Of a stretch of 64,000 nucleotides of DNA, positions 1 through 11,600 are shown in pieces. The first letter of the stretch is position 1. Each line of letters begins with the position of its first letter. A model generated the notes under the pieces. It was not told the DNA's origin. It saw only the letters and a program-made list of their open reading frames with translations, and ran no database searches. The translations under genes were made by a program, and so were the position numbers. Origin of the DNA: Monocercomonoides exilis (taxonomy: Eukaryota > Preaxostyla > Oxymonadida > Polymastigidae); assembly GCA_001643675.2 (NCBI GenBank), contig LSRY02000015.1, positions 253,001-317,000 of the forward strand, given 5' to 3'.

Positions 1-1706
1 AGCAGATGTCTGTTTTTTCATCAAAACACAACAGGCCCCATGCCATGCAATCAAGTCCATTGTGAATAACTTCCATGTCTTTGGCTTGCTTTGAGCTCCA
101 GCTGAAAATGTACCTCACTCACCTCATGAAGCAAGGTCAACAAAAAAATACAAACATCATTTTTGAATGCTTTGAAAGCCAGTTTTCGATTTAATGCCAG
201 TCGATGGGCTTCGTATGTGCTGTTTCTATTCTCATTGTGAATCGACCTGACTTTTGTGAAGGCAAACTGCCTGTTTGAAAATCAAATGGTATCATCGAGA
301 TCTGAGGTTTTCCAGAAAAGAATATTCCTGTATTCACATTAGTCACTGAAGTGGAAGAAGAAAATGTAGAAGAAGAAGAAGAAGCATGAAGAACGGAAAG
401 ATTGAGTGAAGGGTTCAGAGTGGAAGAGGAAAGAGATGGATGCATCATTTTGCACACAGCTTAAAACGAATTGCAACTCTCCTCAACAAAACAAGAAAAG
501 ATGGCACAATTTCATATTTGTCAATAAGAATCCCGACTAGCGAAGACCAGAAAAATGAAGGTGTGCTTTGGCTGTGTATTTCTTATTTGTTGTTATTTGT
601 AAAGAAAACAGAAAATAAATGAAATTTACTGGAGAAAAAGAAATATTTTTTTAATTCATTAATGATTTTTGATTTTGATTTCAACACATTCAATTTTATC
701 ATTTTTTGTTTTTTGTTATCTTTTGTTTTTTGAAGTGCTTTTGGCATATCAGTTGAGAAGGCCTGCATTCCACATCCTCTTTATGGACACAGAAGACTTT
801 GCAAAAGAGTCGGTTTGCTGGAGAAAGGAGCTGAGCGTGTCTGAAAAGAAATGTTGTTCGTTCATTTTGACAAATAAATGAGAAAAAGAAGAAGATGATA
901 ATGATTGTGAGAGAAGAGAAAAAGGAAATATGGTTATTTTTGGATGGCTGGGCTGAAGATGGCAGGAAAGCAATATGCAAAGTCCACAATGTGGAAACAC
1001 AAGGAGCAGATTGGGAATGAGATGCCAGAAAGAGGAAACAAAGAGGAAATATGGAGGAGCAGATGAAATGCTACTGGATCTGATGCTGCTGCCAATGAAA
1101 TTTCAAAAAGGTCTCTTCTGAAAAATGCAGAATGCGTGATTAATGATTGACAAGGAGAGAAAACAAGAGGCAATTTAGCAAAGATGCCTCGGTTGAGTGA
1201 GGAAAAGCAGAAACAAAAAAGAGAAAAAAAAATGTGGGGAGAAGATTGGAACCGAAGGGAAAGAAGAGAGAGAAGAAGAGGAAATTGAGGAATGGAAGAG
1301 ATGAAAAAAGGGATTGTTTGATGGGCCTTCATTCCGCCAAAAAAACAGGAATGTTTCACAAGGATTTCTATCTTTTGTTTTCAGGGAAGAGCAGAGCAGG
1401 GGGTGAAGAAGTGCTCATCATTTGAATGAATTAAGAGATGAATCATTTTGTATTTCATTATTTTTTATTCATTGTCCAGATTTGTGGGACTTTTTTGAAA
1501 ACTTTTTTCCCCTTCAATTTATCCTCTCCTTTGATTCAATGAGGCTTAACGATATGTTAATTCAGTGCTTCAATTAGTATTTGATACTTTTCTCATTTCA
1601 TTTTCTGATATAATATTTGTTTGATATTTATATTTATATTTGAATTTATATTAATTAAAAATTTTGATTTTTATATAATTTTTTTCTTATGTTTTCATAT
1701 TTAATT
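1..1706 (+). repeat. Duplicated 5' flank of receptor copy A (long direct repeat with 44896-46620)
   Basis: This stretch aligns collinearly with 44896-46620, the flank upstream of receptor copy B, with many small substitutions and short indels. No convincing gene is visible. The longest shared open stretch is on the minus strand (191-457 here, 45088-45369 in the B flank). It encodes a related Ser-rich segment followed by a conserved block with residues NTGIFFSGKPQISMIP. Its ends diverge between the copies, so I read it as a coding remnant or chance conservation. The repeat probably continues left of the window. In copy A it is cut at 1706 by the 3.7 kb element. Confidence 0.8.
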
Positions 1707-1722
1707 AGATACAATGCAGATT
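1707..1722 (+). repeat. Left terminal inverted repeat of the 3.7 kb element
   Basis: Sixteen bases exactly complementary to 5391-5406. Preceded by ATT (1704-1706), the proposed target duplication. Confidence 0.85.
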
Positions 1723-1745
1723 AAGTTGGGAAATTTGAATTAATT

Positions 1746-1766
1746 GAGGTTTTTTAAATAAACCTC
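1746..1766. repeat. Subterminal palindrome, left end of the 3.7 kb element
   Basis: A 7-bp stem (GAGGTTT / AAACCTC) around a 7-nt AT loop, about 24 nt inside the left TIR. A matching, stronger palindrome lies near the right end (5329-5349). Paired subterminal hairpins are common in DNA transposon ends; their role here is inference. Confidence 0.55.
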
Positions 1767-2757
1767 TATTAATTTGAATTAATACCCCTCAATTCAAATA
1801 AAAGCACAAAATTTAAAAATCACCATCCTAATTCAAATGTGGCAGAATATTCACTTTTATGAAAAAATCAATAATTTGTTTCAAACTTTAACTGCGATCG
1901 TATAATTATTTTTATGACATTCTCACGTAATCTTAAATATAAAAATATTCAAAAATCGAGGAAAATCTTTGAAAGTTCCATGTGGAACAAAATTCAAATA
2001 GCAAAAAAATTCGTCCCAAATTAGAAAAGATCATTCAAATTAATAATAATTGTGGGAAAGGAAAATAAAACAAACAAAAAACACTAATGAAAACAAAGTG
2101 GAAACAAAAGAAAAATCAAACCTTTTTTGACGATTTCATAAATGAAATCTTGATTATTCCATGGAAGCGTGAAAATGAGCATAAATAAAACAAAAATTAA
2201 ATTAATTATTTGTTAATAAAGTGAAAATGTTATTTGTTTTGAATTTTAAGTTAAGAATGATTCACTTTGAAGATAATTTTTTTCGTTTTTGCATAAAAAA
2301 TAAAAAGAAAACAACAATATTCTGTAAATTCTGAAGAATATATTTGTTTCGTGAGTGTATTTTATTATACTGAATATATTATCATATTTACATAGAATAG
2401 TGATGTTAAAGCTGCAGAATAATATGTTTATTTCCTTTTCCTTTTTCCTTTTCCTTATTTCCTCATTTTTTCTCTCATTTTCTCTTTTGCCGTAATCTCA
2501 TAATTTCAAAATGATCTTTCTCTTTTACTTAAATTTTGCCTCTCTCTTTCTTATCACTTCACGCATCTTCTTTATTTTCGTTATCATTTATCTCTTCATT
2601 TTCATACCACATCCCCATAAAATCTCTAATGCCAACTTCTTTGAAAAGAAGTACATTTTCTTCTTTTCACCTTTGCATCTGTTTTCAGAAGCATCCACGT
2701 TCTCTGTAATTTTTTCCTCCTTCATTTTCTCGTTTTTCGTTTTCCTTTCGCTCACAT

Positions 2758-4640
2758 AGCAGCTGGAGAAATTTGTGTCACTCACTGAAAAGGAGTTGGC
2801 AGGGGCAGATGAGGCGAATGAGATGCACCCACCATTGGTGGAAGTCTGTTGGTTTTGTGGAGCTGAGTGGATGTTGGTGATGGTGCAGTTGGCGAGGGAG
2901 AGGGAGAGGGCAGGGGAGGTGGCAGAGGAGAGGACACAGCTGGCTGGAGTGGCTGTGGAGGTGATGTCGGTGATGTTGGAGGAGTTGAGGGTGAGGGGAT
3001 TTGTGAGGGAGGTGAGGTGGAAGATGCTTTGGCTGTTGAGGGAGAGACTGGTGATTGCTGTGTGGTTGAGGGCGAGGGAGCCAGCAGTGAGGAAGAAGAG
3101 GGGAGTTTTTATTGTTATGGAGGTTGTTCCGGTGATGGTGGTTGTGTTGAGGTTGAGGGAAGGGGAGTTTTGGGAGAGGTGGAAGAGGATGGGGGTGATT
3201 TGGTTTGTGGAGTTGTGGACGATGGCGAGGGCAGAGACTGTGAGGGAGCCCTGGGTCTGTTGGAAGAGGGCAGACGAGGCAGATGGATCTGGTGAAGAAG
3301 AAGATGTTAATGATGATGATGAGGATGAAAATGATGACGGAGGTTGAGGAATGCAATCTGAGGCGATGGTGGTGGTAGTTGTTCCATTTCCCGTGATTCT
3401 TGTGTCAAAAGCAAGGAAGATAAGTGTCTGGATGAGTGCAAAGGTGGATTTGAGGAGAATGAGAGATGCATCTTGGAGGAGGGCGAAGCCACTGAGAGCA
3501 TACTCGATTGTGGCACATGGGCTTTCCTGCGTTCGACCACAGGCACTGACATCAGTTCCGTTGTTTCCAACGATTTTGCTGTTTGCAATGAGAGGAAGCC
3601 AGCTGTTGACAGTTTCATTGGATGCTGTGTTGTTGAGAAAGATTCTGTTTGCGGGTGTTGTTGATCCACAATTCTCAAATGGAGATTGGGTGATTGCATC
3701 ACCACTGAAGAACACATCATTTCCTCTGCCATTTTTGGCAGTGTTGCCATCGAAAAAGCAGAATGCGATGAATTTGACTTCATTCATCCAGGAATATGTG
3801 TCTCTGAAAAATATTACAGCACCTCCCCATGAAGTTGAGGTAGCATTCAGTTTATTGTTTGTAAATTGGCAATCATCAACCAAAAACTGACTTGGTTTGT
3901 TTCCTGGAGGCCAAATGAATGAAAAAGGGCCAGCAGAATCACTACCAATATTTATAATACACTTGCATTTGGTGAATAGAAACTGAGAATTTGATTACAT
4001 GTTTTCGAGCCTGAAATACCAACCAGTTCCACGCCAATCAGCTATTGAGCAATTATCCACTCTGTTTTCTGAGAATGTCCAGACAGAACTGGATAGAGGA
4101 TAAGCTATACAAGTTGCTCCTCCATGTCTCGCCTGGCAATTTGTGAAATTCGATTTTGTGATGCTGATTTGCAAAAAATTTTCACAAAACAAAGCTCCTC
4201 CTTCACCATTGCTTGATGTACATTTGTTGAATGAGCAAGAAATGATAGAGAGATTTGCATTTATACACTCAACATGAAGAGCTCCGCCATGATTCGATCC
4301 ACCATTTGAATCGTTCCATTCGCACCACTCGAATCGATGACTGTTCACATAAAACGAAATCAGTCTTCCAGGTTTCTTTTTATTAGTTTCATTTCCAATA
4401 TGTTCAACAGGAGCATTTGGTGTAGAGCTTGTTTGGCGAAGAAAGGAGGTGTCAAAGGCAGGGAAAAAAGTGTCGGAGCTGCAAAAAGAAGAGAAGATAG
4501 AACTGTTGATGATGGTTTGAGTTTGCTGAAAAAGAAATCTGTCAGCCAGGACACGATAGAATAAATAGATGGGATCGTCGAAATTTGATTTGCACTTTCG
4601 AGTAATCCTGAGGATAGAGTGTGTTATAAATGTGGGATAT
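2758..4640 (-). pseudogene. Captured fragment of a pectin-lyase-like surface protein gene
   Basis: Reading from 4640 down to about 2758 on the minus strand gives one continuous frame broken by a single TAA at 3995-3997. The translation resembles an internal part of receptor copies A and B. It has repeated beta-helix rungs (for example NGGSNHGGALHVE and GEGGALFCENF) and one copy of the CG-x(6)-PC-x-TI-x-YAL module (around 3490-3520) that recurs four times in copy A. It lacks a signal peptide, membrane helix and kinase domain. After about 2758 the frame runs into Lys/Glu-rich sequence with no similarity to the receptors, which marks the end of the captured piece. Its sequence is clearly diverged from A, B and C, so the donor was another family member. 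It lies antisense to copy A within the TIR element. Confidence 0.75.
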
Positions 4641-5328
4641 CCAAATGCAAAATGTTTATAGAATTTGGAACTGTAAGAAAATTGTGTAATCGGCTAAATA
4701 ATTATATAAATATCGAAAAAGTCAAATTTGTTAAAAATAGAAATGTTTAATACTCAAAACGAAATCTTGAAAAAGAAACGTATATACCTTTTAATATTCA
4801 GTGTTTTATATATTTTTTGTTAATGATTTTTGGTATTGTTTTACAAAAAGGTGAAAAATGAAAAACAATATTGTTTGAAAATAGCTGTTGCTTGAAACGG
4901 GAAAAGCAGTAATTACCTTATGAGCACTGAACAAAATGGCACAGAAGTTGTCGTTGGTGCTACAGTTTTAAAGAAACAGTTCACAATTGTGAAGAAATAA
5001 ACTGAAAGTTTTCAGAAGCTTTTATGATTTGTATATTGGGAAAAATGACTTTTTAATTGCAATAATCATTCAAACTCTCGTTATAAAGCTCACATTTTCA
5101 ATAACATAAGTTGGAATAGCATTTTAAACGAATTATCGAATTATTCAATTTTTTCGAAGAAGATTATTGAAAGATCAAAATTTTTCAAAAAGAGAATCAA
5201 AAGAAACTTCAGTATTTTATATCAATCTTTTATGCAAATCATTTAATGTTATCTATTTTCATGTTTTGCATATTCAATTCAAAATTGGATGAAGATTTTT
5301 AAAATAAGCAAGTCAATTTAAATAAACA

Positions 5329-5349
5329 GGGGTTATTTTAAATAACCCC
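5329..5349. repeat. Subterminal palindrome, right end of the 3.7 kb element
   Basis: Near-perfect 21-nt palindrome with a 10-bp stem (GGGGTTATTT / AAATAACCCC), about 40 nt inside the right TIR. It mirrors the weaker palindrome at 1746-1766. Confidence 0.6.
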
Positions 5350-5390
5350 CACAATTTTAAATTATTTTTTCAATTTGAATAATTTGATTC

Positions 5391-5406
5391 AATCTGCATT
5401 GTATCT
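5391..5406 (-). repeat. Right terminal inverted repeat of the 3.7 kb element
   Basis: Exact reverse complement of 1707-1722, followed by ATT (5407-5409), the second copy of the target duplication. Confidence 0.85.
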
Positions 5407-5409
5407 ATT

Positions 5410-5627
5410 ATTTCATATATTGTCAGATGCTGATTCATAAAGCTGAATATATGAAGAAACAGTATTATTCCAAGGCTGCATCAAATATTTTGTGAATTAT
5501 TATCAAAATGAAATGTCTAATATTTATATTCTTTTCAATCAGGAATTGAAAAAATATTTTATTATGGCCATTTTGATCCTTCAAAAAATAATTTCATTCA
5601 TCATCAAAATTGTGTTATCTCATTGAA
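5410..5627 (+). promoter_or_regulatory. Conserved proximal upstream region of receptor copy A
   Basis: These about 220 bases directly before the ATG are strongly conserved with the same region of copy B (about 46621-46832). They include a long AT-rich block and a conserved run ending in TTGTGTTATCTCATTGAA just before the start codon. Conservation outside the coding frame suggests core promoter and 5' UTR function, but recent duplication alone could also explain it. In copy A the TIR element has inserted immediately upstream, 218 bp before the ATG. Confidence 0.4.
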
Positions 5628-8600
5628 ATGAATGTGCATTTGCGGTATTTGGTGTTCTTGCTCCTTGCAAACATGTTTGAAATCCAAGGCGTTTCTGGAA
5701 GTTCCACATGGAAAAGCGAAGGTTTCCTCTCAAATGTTCATTTTTCTAATTATCATGCTTTCTCAGGCCAAGACAATGCAAATGATGCTCGATTCCCATC
5801 AAAGGGAGATGACAACTGTTTATTTGAACAGAAAAATGTTCCAGAAGTGAAAAAGTGGCAGTCAGGAAGATTATCAGTGATTAATGCATTTTTGGGATTC
5901 TACAATTCCACGGTTGGACTGAAAATTTTGGCATTTGAATATTCTTCTCCATCATGTGTGCAAATAATAGACAAGTCAAGTGTAGTGATGGAATCGTGTG
6001 TTTCCCACCAAAAATCAACAACTCCTTTTCTTTTGCAAAGTGGGTCAATCAACATTGTGAATTTCACTATGATCCCTCAAATCAGTCTTTGTTCCAGAAG
6101 TCTCGTATTTTCATCTGATGATTCAAATTCGGTCGTTTTGAGAAATTCCATCATGGCAGATATGGCTGTTTCCTCTTCAGATTATTTCTTATTGTCTGGT
6201 CAGAGCAAAAGTGAACAGATTGATAATTGTGTCTTCAGGAACATGTCTGTGAAATCTGACAAAAGCAGTGATTATAAAATGGAACGTTTTTGCCATCAAA
6301 GTTCAATGGAGAGCTGCCTCATTTATTCGTGTGTGAATGTGTTTGAAGGAGGGATCTCAGATGGATCGCTTTCATCAGAGGAATTTATCTGCAGAAACAC
6401 ATCAATAAGCTTTGGGAAAAGAGAAACGAATGCTCTTGAGAAAAAAGGACAGATGAATATAACCGATTGCCAATCATTTTCGTTGTGTGAATGGACTGAT
6501 TGCACAGCACCGCAAGGAGGTGCTCTTTATGTGCATGACAATGAAAATGCCATTCTGAAAGTTGAAAATTCGTCATTCACAAGATGCAATGCTTCTTCGA
6601 AAAGAGGGGGTGGAATATATGCTTTGAATGTTGCAGAATGCATTGTCCTTCATTCTGCGTTCCTTCAATGTTCATGTGCTGCTATAGATACAGACTGTGG
6701 TGGTGGAGGAATAATGATTGAGAACGTCAACATGCAACCAATGGTTGATAATTGTTTATTTAACAACTGTTCTTCAGGCGACGATGGAGGGGCAATTGAT
6801 CTTCGTCCAACGATGACAAAAAAACAGAAGAAATGCATTGTTAATTCATTCTTTATAAACTGCAAAGCAAATCACACAAGCTCATCCACTGGAGGTGCAA
6901 TTGAGCATTGGGACTGCATTGACAAGGTTGTAATTTCAAATTGTTTGTTTCGGAATTGCCATTCCATGTGTGGAGGAGGTGCAGTTTGTCAATGGATTAA
7001 TGAGAATAATAACGGAATTTTGTTTTACTACTGTTTTTTCCATAATAATACATGCGTAAAGGGAGGACATGACGTTGTTCTCTATGATTCCACTGAAAAC
7101 AATATTGATTCCAGCTGTTTTTCAACCAAGAAAACATCAAACAGAGTTAGCACAAAATTCAGCTCAGTTGTTGACAAAAGCGATTCACTTCGAAACGATT
7201 TTGGAAGAATCAGATTTGTTTCCTCTGTGCAAACACAATTAAATGCCAAAGACACATATGCCTGTGGGCTGGATAAAAGCTATCCTTGCAACACCATCAG
7301 CCATTGTTTAACACAATTGATTCCAGACTTTGTCACCAATGTTGAAGTATTTTCAGAGACGATAGGAGAGACGAAGAGCGTGGACTGTGGAACAAACTCT
7401 TTCACAATATATGGTCAAAGTGATTCAACAACAACTGTGCAGACAGAATTGGAAGCAGCTGGGTTGACTCTTTTTTCAGTCTCGACAGGAGCATTGACAG
7501 TCAATGATCTTGCCCTTGTGCATGACTCAGCATATGAAAATAATCGAGCCTCAAGGCTGTTTGAGATCACTGGAACTGGAAAGATGCATGTTAGCAGACT
7601 GAACATATCTGTTGGAAGCGGGCACTCAACAGAAACAGCATTCACCACAGAACTGATAAATGTTCAGGGAGGAATATATCAAATGGAAAACGTGAACTGG
7701 GCAAAGACCCTCTCAACAACTTCGCTGATTTCGCTTTCTTCGACAAATGAGATTTCATTGACACTTTCAGTGTGCACATTTTCTGGGATGGAAAGAACAA
7801 GGAATGGAGCAGCTGTGATGTCGTTTTCCAACGACAAGGCAAACATCGATCTGGATTCTTGCACTTTTGAAAGATGCGGAAGCACAACATCAGAAAATGG
7901 AGGATCGATGATGCTATGTGTGGGAGAAGCAAATGAAGTGAAAGTGGAAGGTGGATCTTTCGATGAGTGCTTTTGTTCTTCTTCCAATGGTATTGGAGGA
8001 GGAATTCTTCTTCGATTGATAAAGGAAAATCCAGATTTCCTGATTTCTTCTTCCTTTGGCACAAACACAGCCAAGTGGGGAAGAGATCTTTTCGTTCTTT
8101 CTCAAAATCTGGAAGTGACTTCAAAGTCACAAAAAATCGCATGCGTCACTGCCTCTTTGGATTCTTTTGATAAAGTTCGAGGATATGAAAACGGAAACAC
8201 GAGTTTGGCGATCCCTCTGTGCATCTATCTCCTTCCCACTCCAGAAGACATTTATGTGAGCAATACCGAGGCATATGATCATTCACATTGTGGAATTGTC
8301 CAATTCCCTTGTTTGACAATGAAGCACTCACTCACACGACAAACAGGAACAAAGAAAATTGTTGTGAATGGAATGATTTCAATGAGCGATGAATTGGCAT
8401 TTGAAGAAAAGAAACATGAAATCAGAGGAAATGATGAACAAAGTGGCTGGACAGTCTCTGATGCAAATGAAACATCCAATTCAGCGATGATAACAGCAAA
8501 TGTTGAAACAGAATTATCAAAGCTCATATTCTCTCTTCCTTCTTCTCTTTCATCACACTCCACTTTCATTTCTTCATCTTCACAACTGACTATGTCTCAT

Positions 8601-11600
8601 TGTTCGCTTTTCCTTCAAGACCATTCATCTGAATTGGCATTGCTATTCTTATCTGTTGAGTCTGGGACATTGGCTATCGACTCGTTTTCAGCTTCATCAA
8701 TCACTTTGAGTGGAAATCCATTGATCTCGTTGAGAAGAAGCACAACAAACACAGAGTTGATGAACATTCAGTGGTTGAACATGACGAACTGCAATTTCAC
8801 AGAAATCGAAAGAGCAGCTGGAAGTGGAGGCTGTGTGAGCATCGATAACAGCAATGATGAAGATTCAAATGGAGAAATAAATATTGAAGAATGTGATTTT
8901 GAAGAATGTTCTGTTTTGGCTGAGGGAAGCAGAGGAGGGGCTATCAATGCTAAGTTGAAAGGGAATATTCAAATGAATATCACTTCATGCACATTTACAG
9001 GATGCACAGCACCAGCTGGAGAAGAGAAGACTGGGTTTGGAGGAGGGATGGCACTGAAGTTGATCGATGGCCTTTCTTCATTTGTGATCTCATCCCCTGT
9101 TTTTGTGGAAGACAAGCCAAATGTTGCGAAATACGGAAATGACCTGTTTGTTGAGGCATTCAACTTGACAAAGAGCATCACAAACACCTCTCTTCCATTT
9201 GTATCTGGGCATCTGTCTGATATTTCGTTGGATTCTATGAGAGGGTTTGATGGGAATGATACTGAGAATGCTATTCCACTGATTTATTTCTGGAGAGCAA
9301 TTGGCTCAGGGATATTTATCAGAGATGATGGAAAAGATGTATGCATTTGCGGGTTTTCGGATTATCCATGCCTGTCAATTGATTATTCACAAACAAGATT
9401 GACTGAAGGAAACGAAAGGATAATCAGCGTTATTGGGAAGGGGATTCTTCAGAAGAGTGTTGATGTGAGTGGGTTTTCAATAAGCTCAAATAATACAGAC
9501 ATGTGCTCTTTGGAATGTCTCTCATCTCTTGAAGGAGCAGAAGGAGCAGCAATGAAGATTTCTGGAATTACCAATTTCGAGCTAATTAACTTTGTGATTC
9601 CATCTTCATTCACAGGTGGAGTCAATTATTTGATGCATGTTGGATCAAGTGAAGGGATATTGACCGTGAAAGACTGCTCATTCTCAAAAAATGAAGAAAG
9701 TGGAGAAGACACGATTATGTTTGGACTGATAAAGGCAGAAAGAGGCACAGTTCAATTGGAATTTGTGTCAATGCAATCACTTAGCTTTTCAAAGGATGTT
9801 ATTTCTGTGCTGTCAACAACAACATTGAACATTAAAAACCTTACGATGAAGAAAATTGAGCTAGATGGATCAAGTGGATTGAGGATATCAAAGAGTTCAG
9901 GGAGAGAAAAAAATGAAGTTGAACAAGATGTTATCGTTGAGTGGAATTCATTGGAAGAAATCACCCAGAACACAACAGATGATATTCCCATCATCCGAAA
10001 TGACAACGATGATACGCCTTTGAAAATGGTGATTCGAAACACAACGATGAAGAAGTGTGGCGGAACGAGGTGTGGAAAGGGAGGAGGGATGTTTTGTGTA
10101 TTGAATGAGGGAGGAAAGTTTGACTGCTCATTTTGCACGATTTCTGAGTGCTTCTGCTCCACCACAGGAAGAGGCGGGTGGCTGTTTCTGGAATGTACCT
10201 CGGTGGTTGAGCAGCCTCTGAACTTTGTTCTCTCAAACATCACATTCAGAGGCAACTCTGCATTGAGAGGGAGAGATGTGTATGTGAGATGCCATTCAAT
10301 CGAAACACAAATAGTTGATGAACAATTCCTTTTGGATTTCAGAACACCATTTGTGAAGGAGCTGGCAATATGGGGATGCACAACAGACTCGTTTGTTGGG
10401 GAAGAGGATCTTCTGCTGAGGGTTGTGAAATATCAGAGTGAGACGATATTTGTTTCTTCAGCAACGGGCAACCATGGAGATAGCAAGCAATGTGGAGAGT
10501 TCAATGCTCCATGCCACTCATTGGATGTTGGAGTTCAACACATCATTCCATCATCATATTCTCAACTGTTGATCTCGAAGGAGACAGTTATTGTTGGGAA
10601 ATGTGATGTGCATGATGTGATCATTCGCTCACTTGAGTCTCCCTCAACTGCTTTGGTGCATCTGAACTCAACAATTGCTGGCAATGAGGGCAGTCTTCTC
10701 AAAACTTCTGAGAAAGTTCGGATTGAGAGTGTGAAATTCAACTTTGACCAGTCATTTTCATATTCAGGCAGCTCTATTATCCATGAAGCAAGTGGGCAGC
10801 TTTCTCTTTCATTTGTTGACTTCGCATCTGTTGGAGAATCAAACAACAATCAACTTGTTGTTGTTTTCAACTCAACATTACTGAGCATTTCAAAAGGGAT
10901 TCTTCATGTTGACAACTGTTCAATATCAATGCTTTCATTCAAGAAGACTTCATTTCTGCTAAATGGAGATGAGGTCTCATTCACAAATATGAAGCTGGAA
11001 CAGATAGAATCAACAACAAATTTATTTGAATTTGGCAATTGTGGAAGTGTTGTGCTGAATGGAATTGATGCTGATGGAGTGAAGTTGTCTGAAGGTTGCA
11101 TCATTTTGATTGGCAGCTCAACTTCGGGAAGTGTTTCGGTTGGAAGCTCCTCATTCAAGAACTGCTCGAGGAATTCAGAAGGGGCTTCTGTTCTTTCTTC
11201 TTCCTCGACATCTGCTCAAATTGTTCTTTCAAATTGTTCCTGTTCAAATTGTGATTCTCTGTCAAGCAAAGGAAGCATGATGGAGATGAACAATACGAAG
11301 GATGTTTTGATAGATTCGTGTCGATTTGTTGGAGTTCTTGCAAAAGAAAGTGAAAGAAAGAGAAATAATGCATTTGAAGAACTTTGTAAGTGGAATAGTT
11401 CGGTTGTTGATTTCTTAAGCAGTTCTGTGATGATGAAAGATACAACAATCTGCAACTCATCAAAGGGAGGGATAACAGTGAGTGGAGGATCTTTGATGAT
11501 TGAGAAAGGAGAGTATTCAAACAACAATCCATTCATTGAAAAATATCCTTCTCTTCGTCGAAACATCATTTGTTCAGACTCTTCTTCATTGACCATTTTC

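Larger units (their letters stand above)
1707..5406. mobile_element. 3.7 kb TIR DNA element carrying a captured surface-protein gene fragment
   Basis: The element is bounded by a perfect 16-bp inverted repeat (AGATACAATGCAGATT at 1707-1722, its complement at 5391-5406). It is flanked by a 3-bp duplication ATT (1704-1706 and 5407-5409). The paralogous locus upstream of copy B (around 46611-46630) is the uninterrupted empty site with a single ATT, which fixes both ends. Just inside each end is a small palindrome (1746-1766 and 5329-5349). No transposase is visible, so the element looks non-autonomous. About half of its length (2758-4640) is an antisense fragment of a pectin-lyase-like surface gene. 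A 3-bp target duplication is compatible with PIF/Harbinger-like or CACTA-like mobilisation, but the TIR sequence does not let me choose. The register could be shifted by one base (TSD read as TTA). Confidence 0.82.

Noticed and set aside
2511-2759. Hydrophobic 82-residue plus-strand frame inside the TIR element
   Set aside because: Phe/Ile-rich frame from T-rich sequence next to the captured fragment. No transposase motif.
5610-5627. Upstream TTG as the start of receptor A (same at 46815 in copy B)
   Set aside because: The ATG at 5628 (46833 in B) directly opens a good signal peptide; a non-ATG start is unnecessary in this eukaryote.
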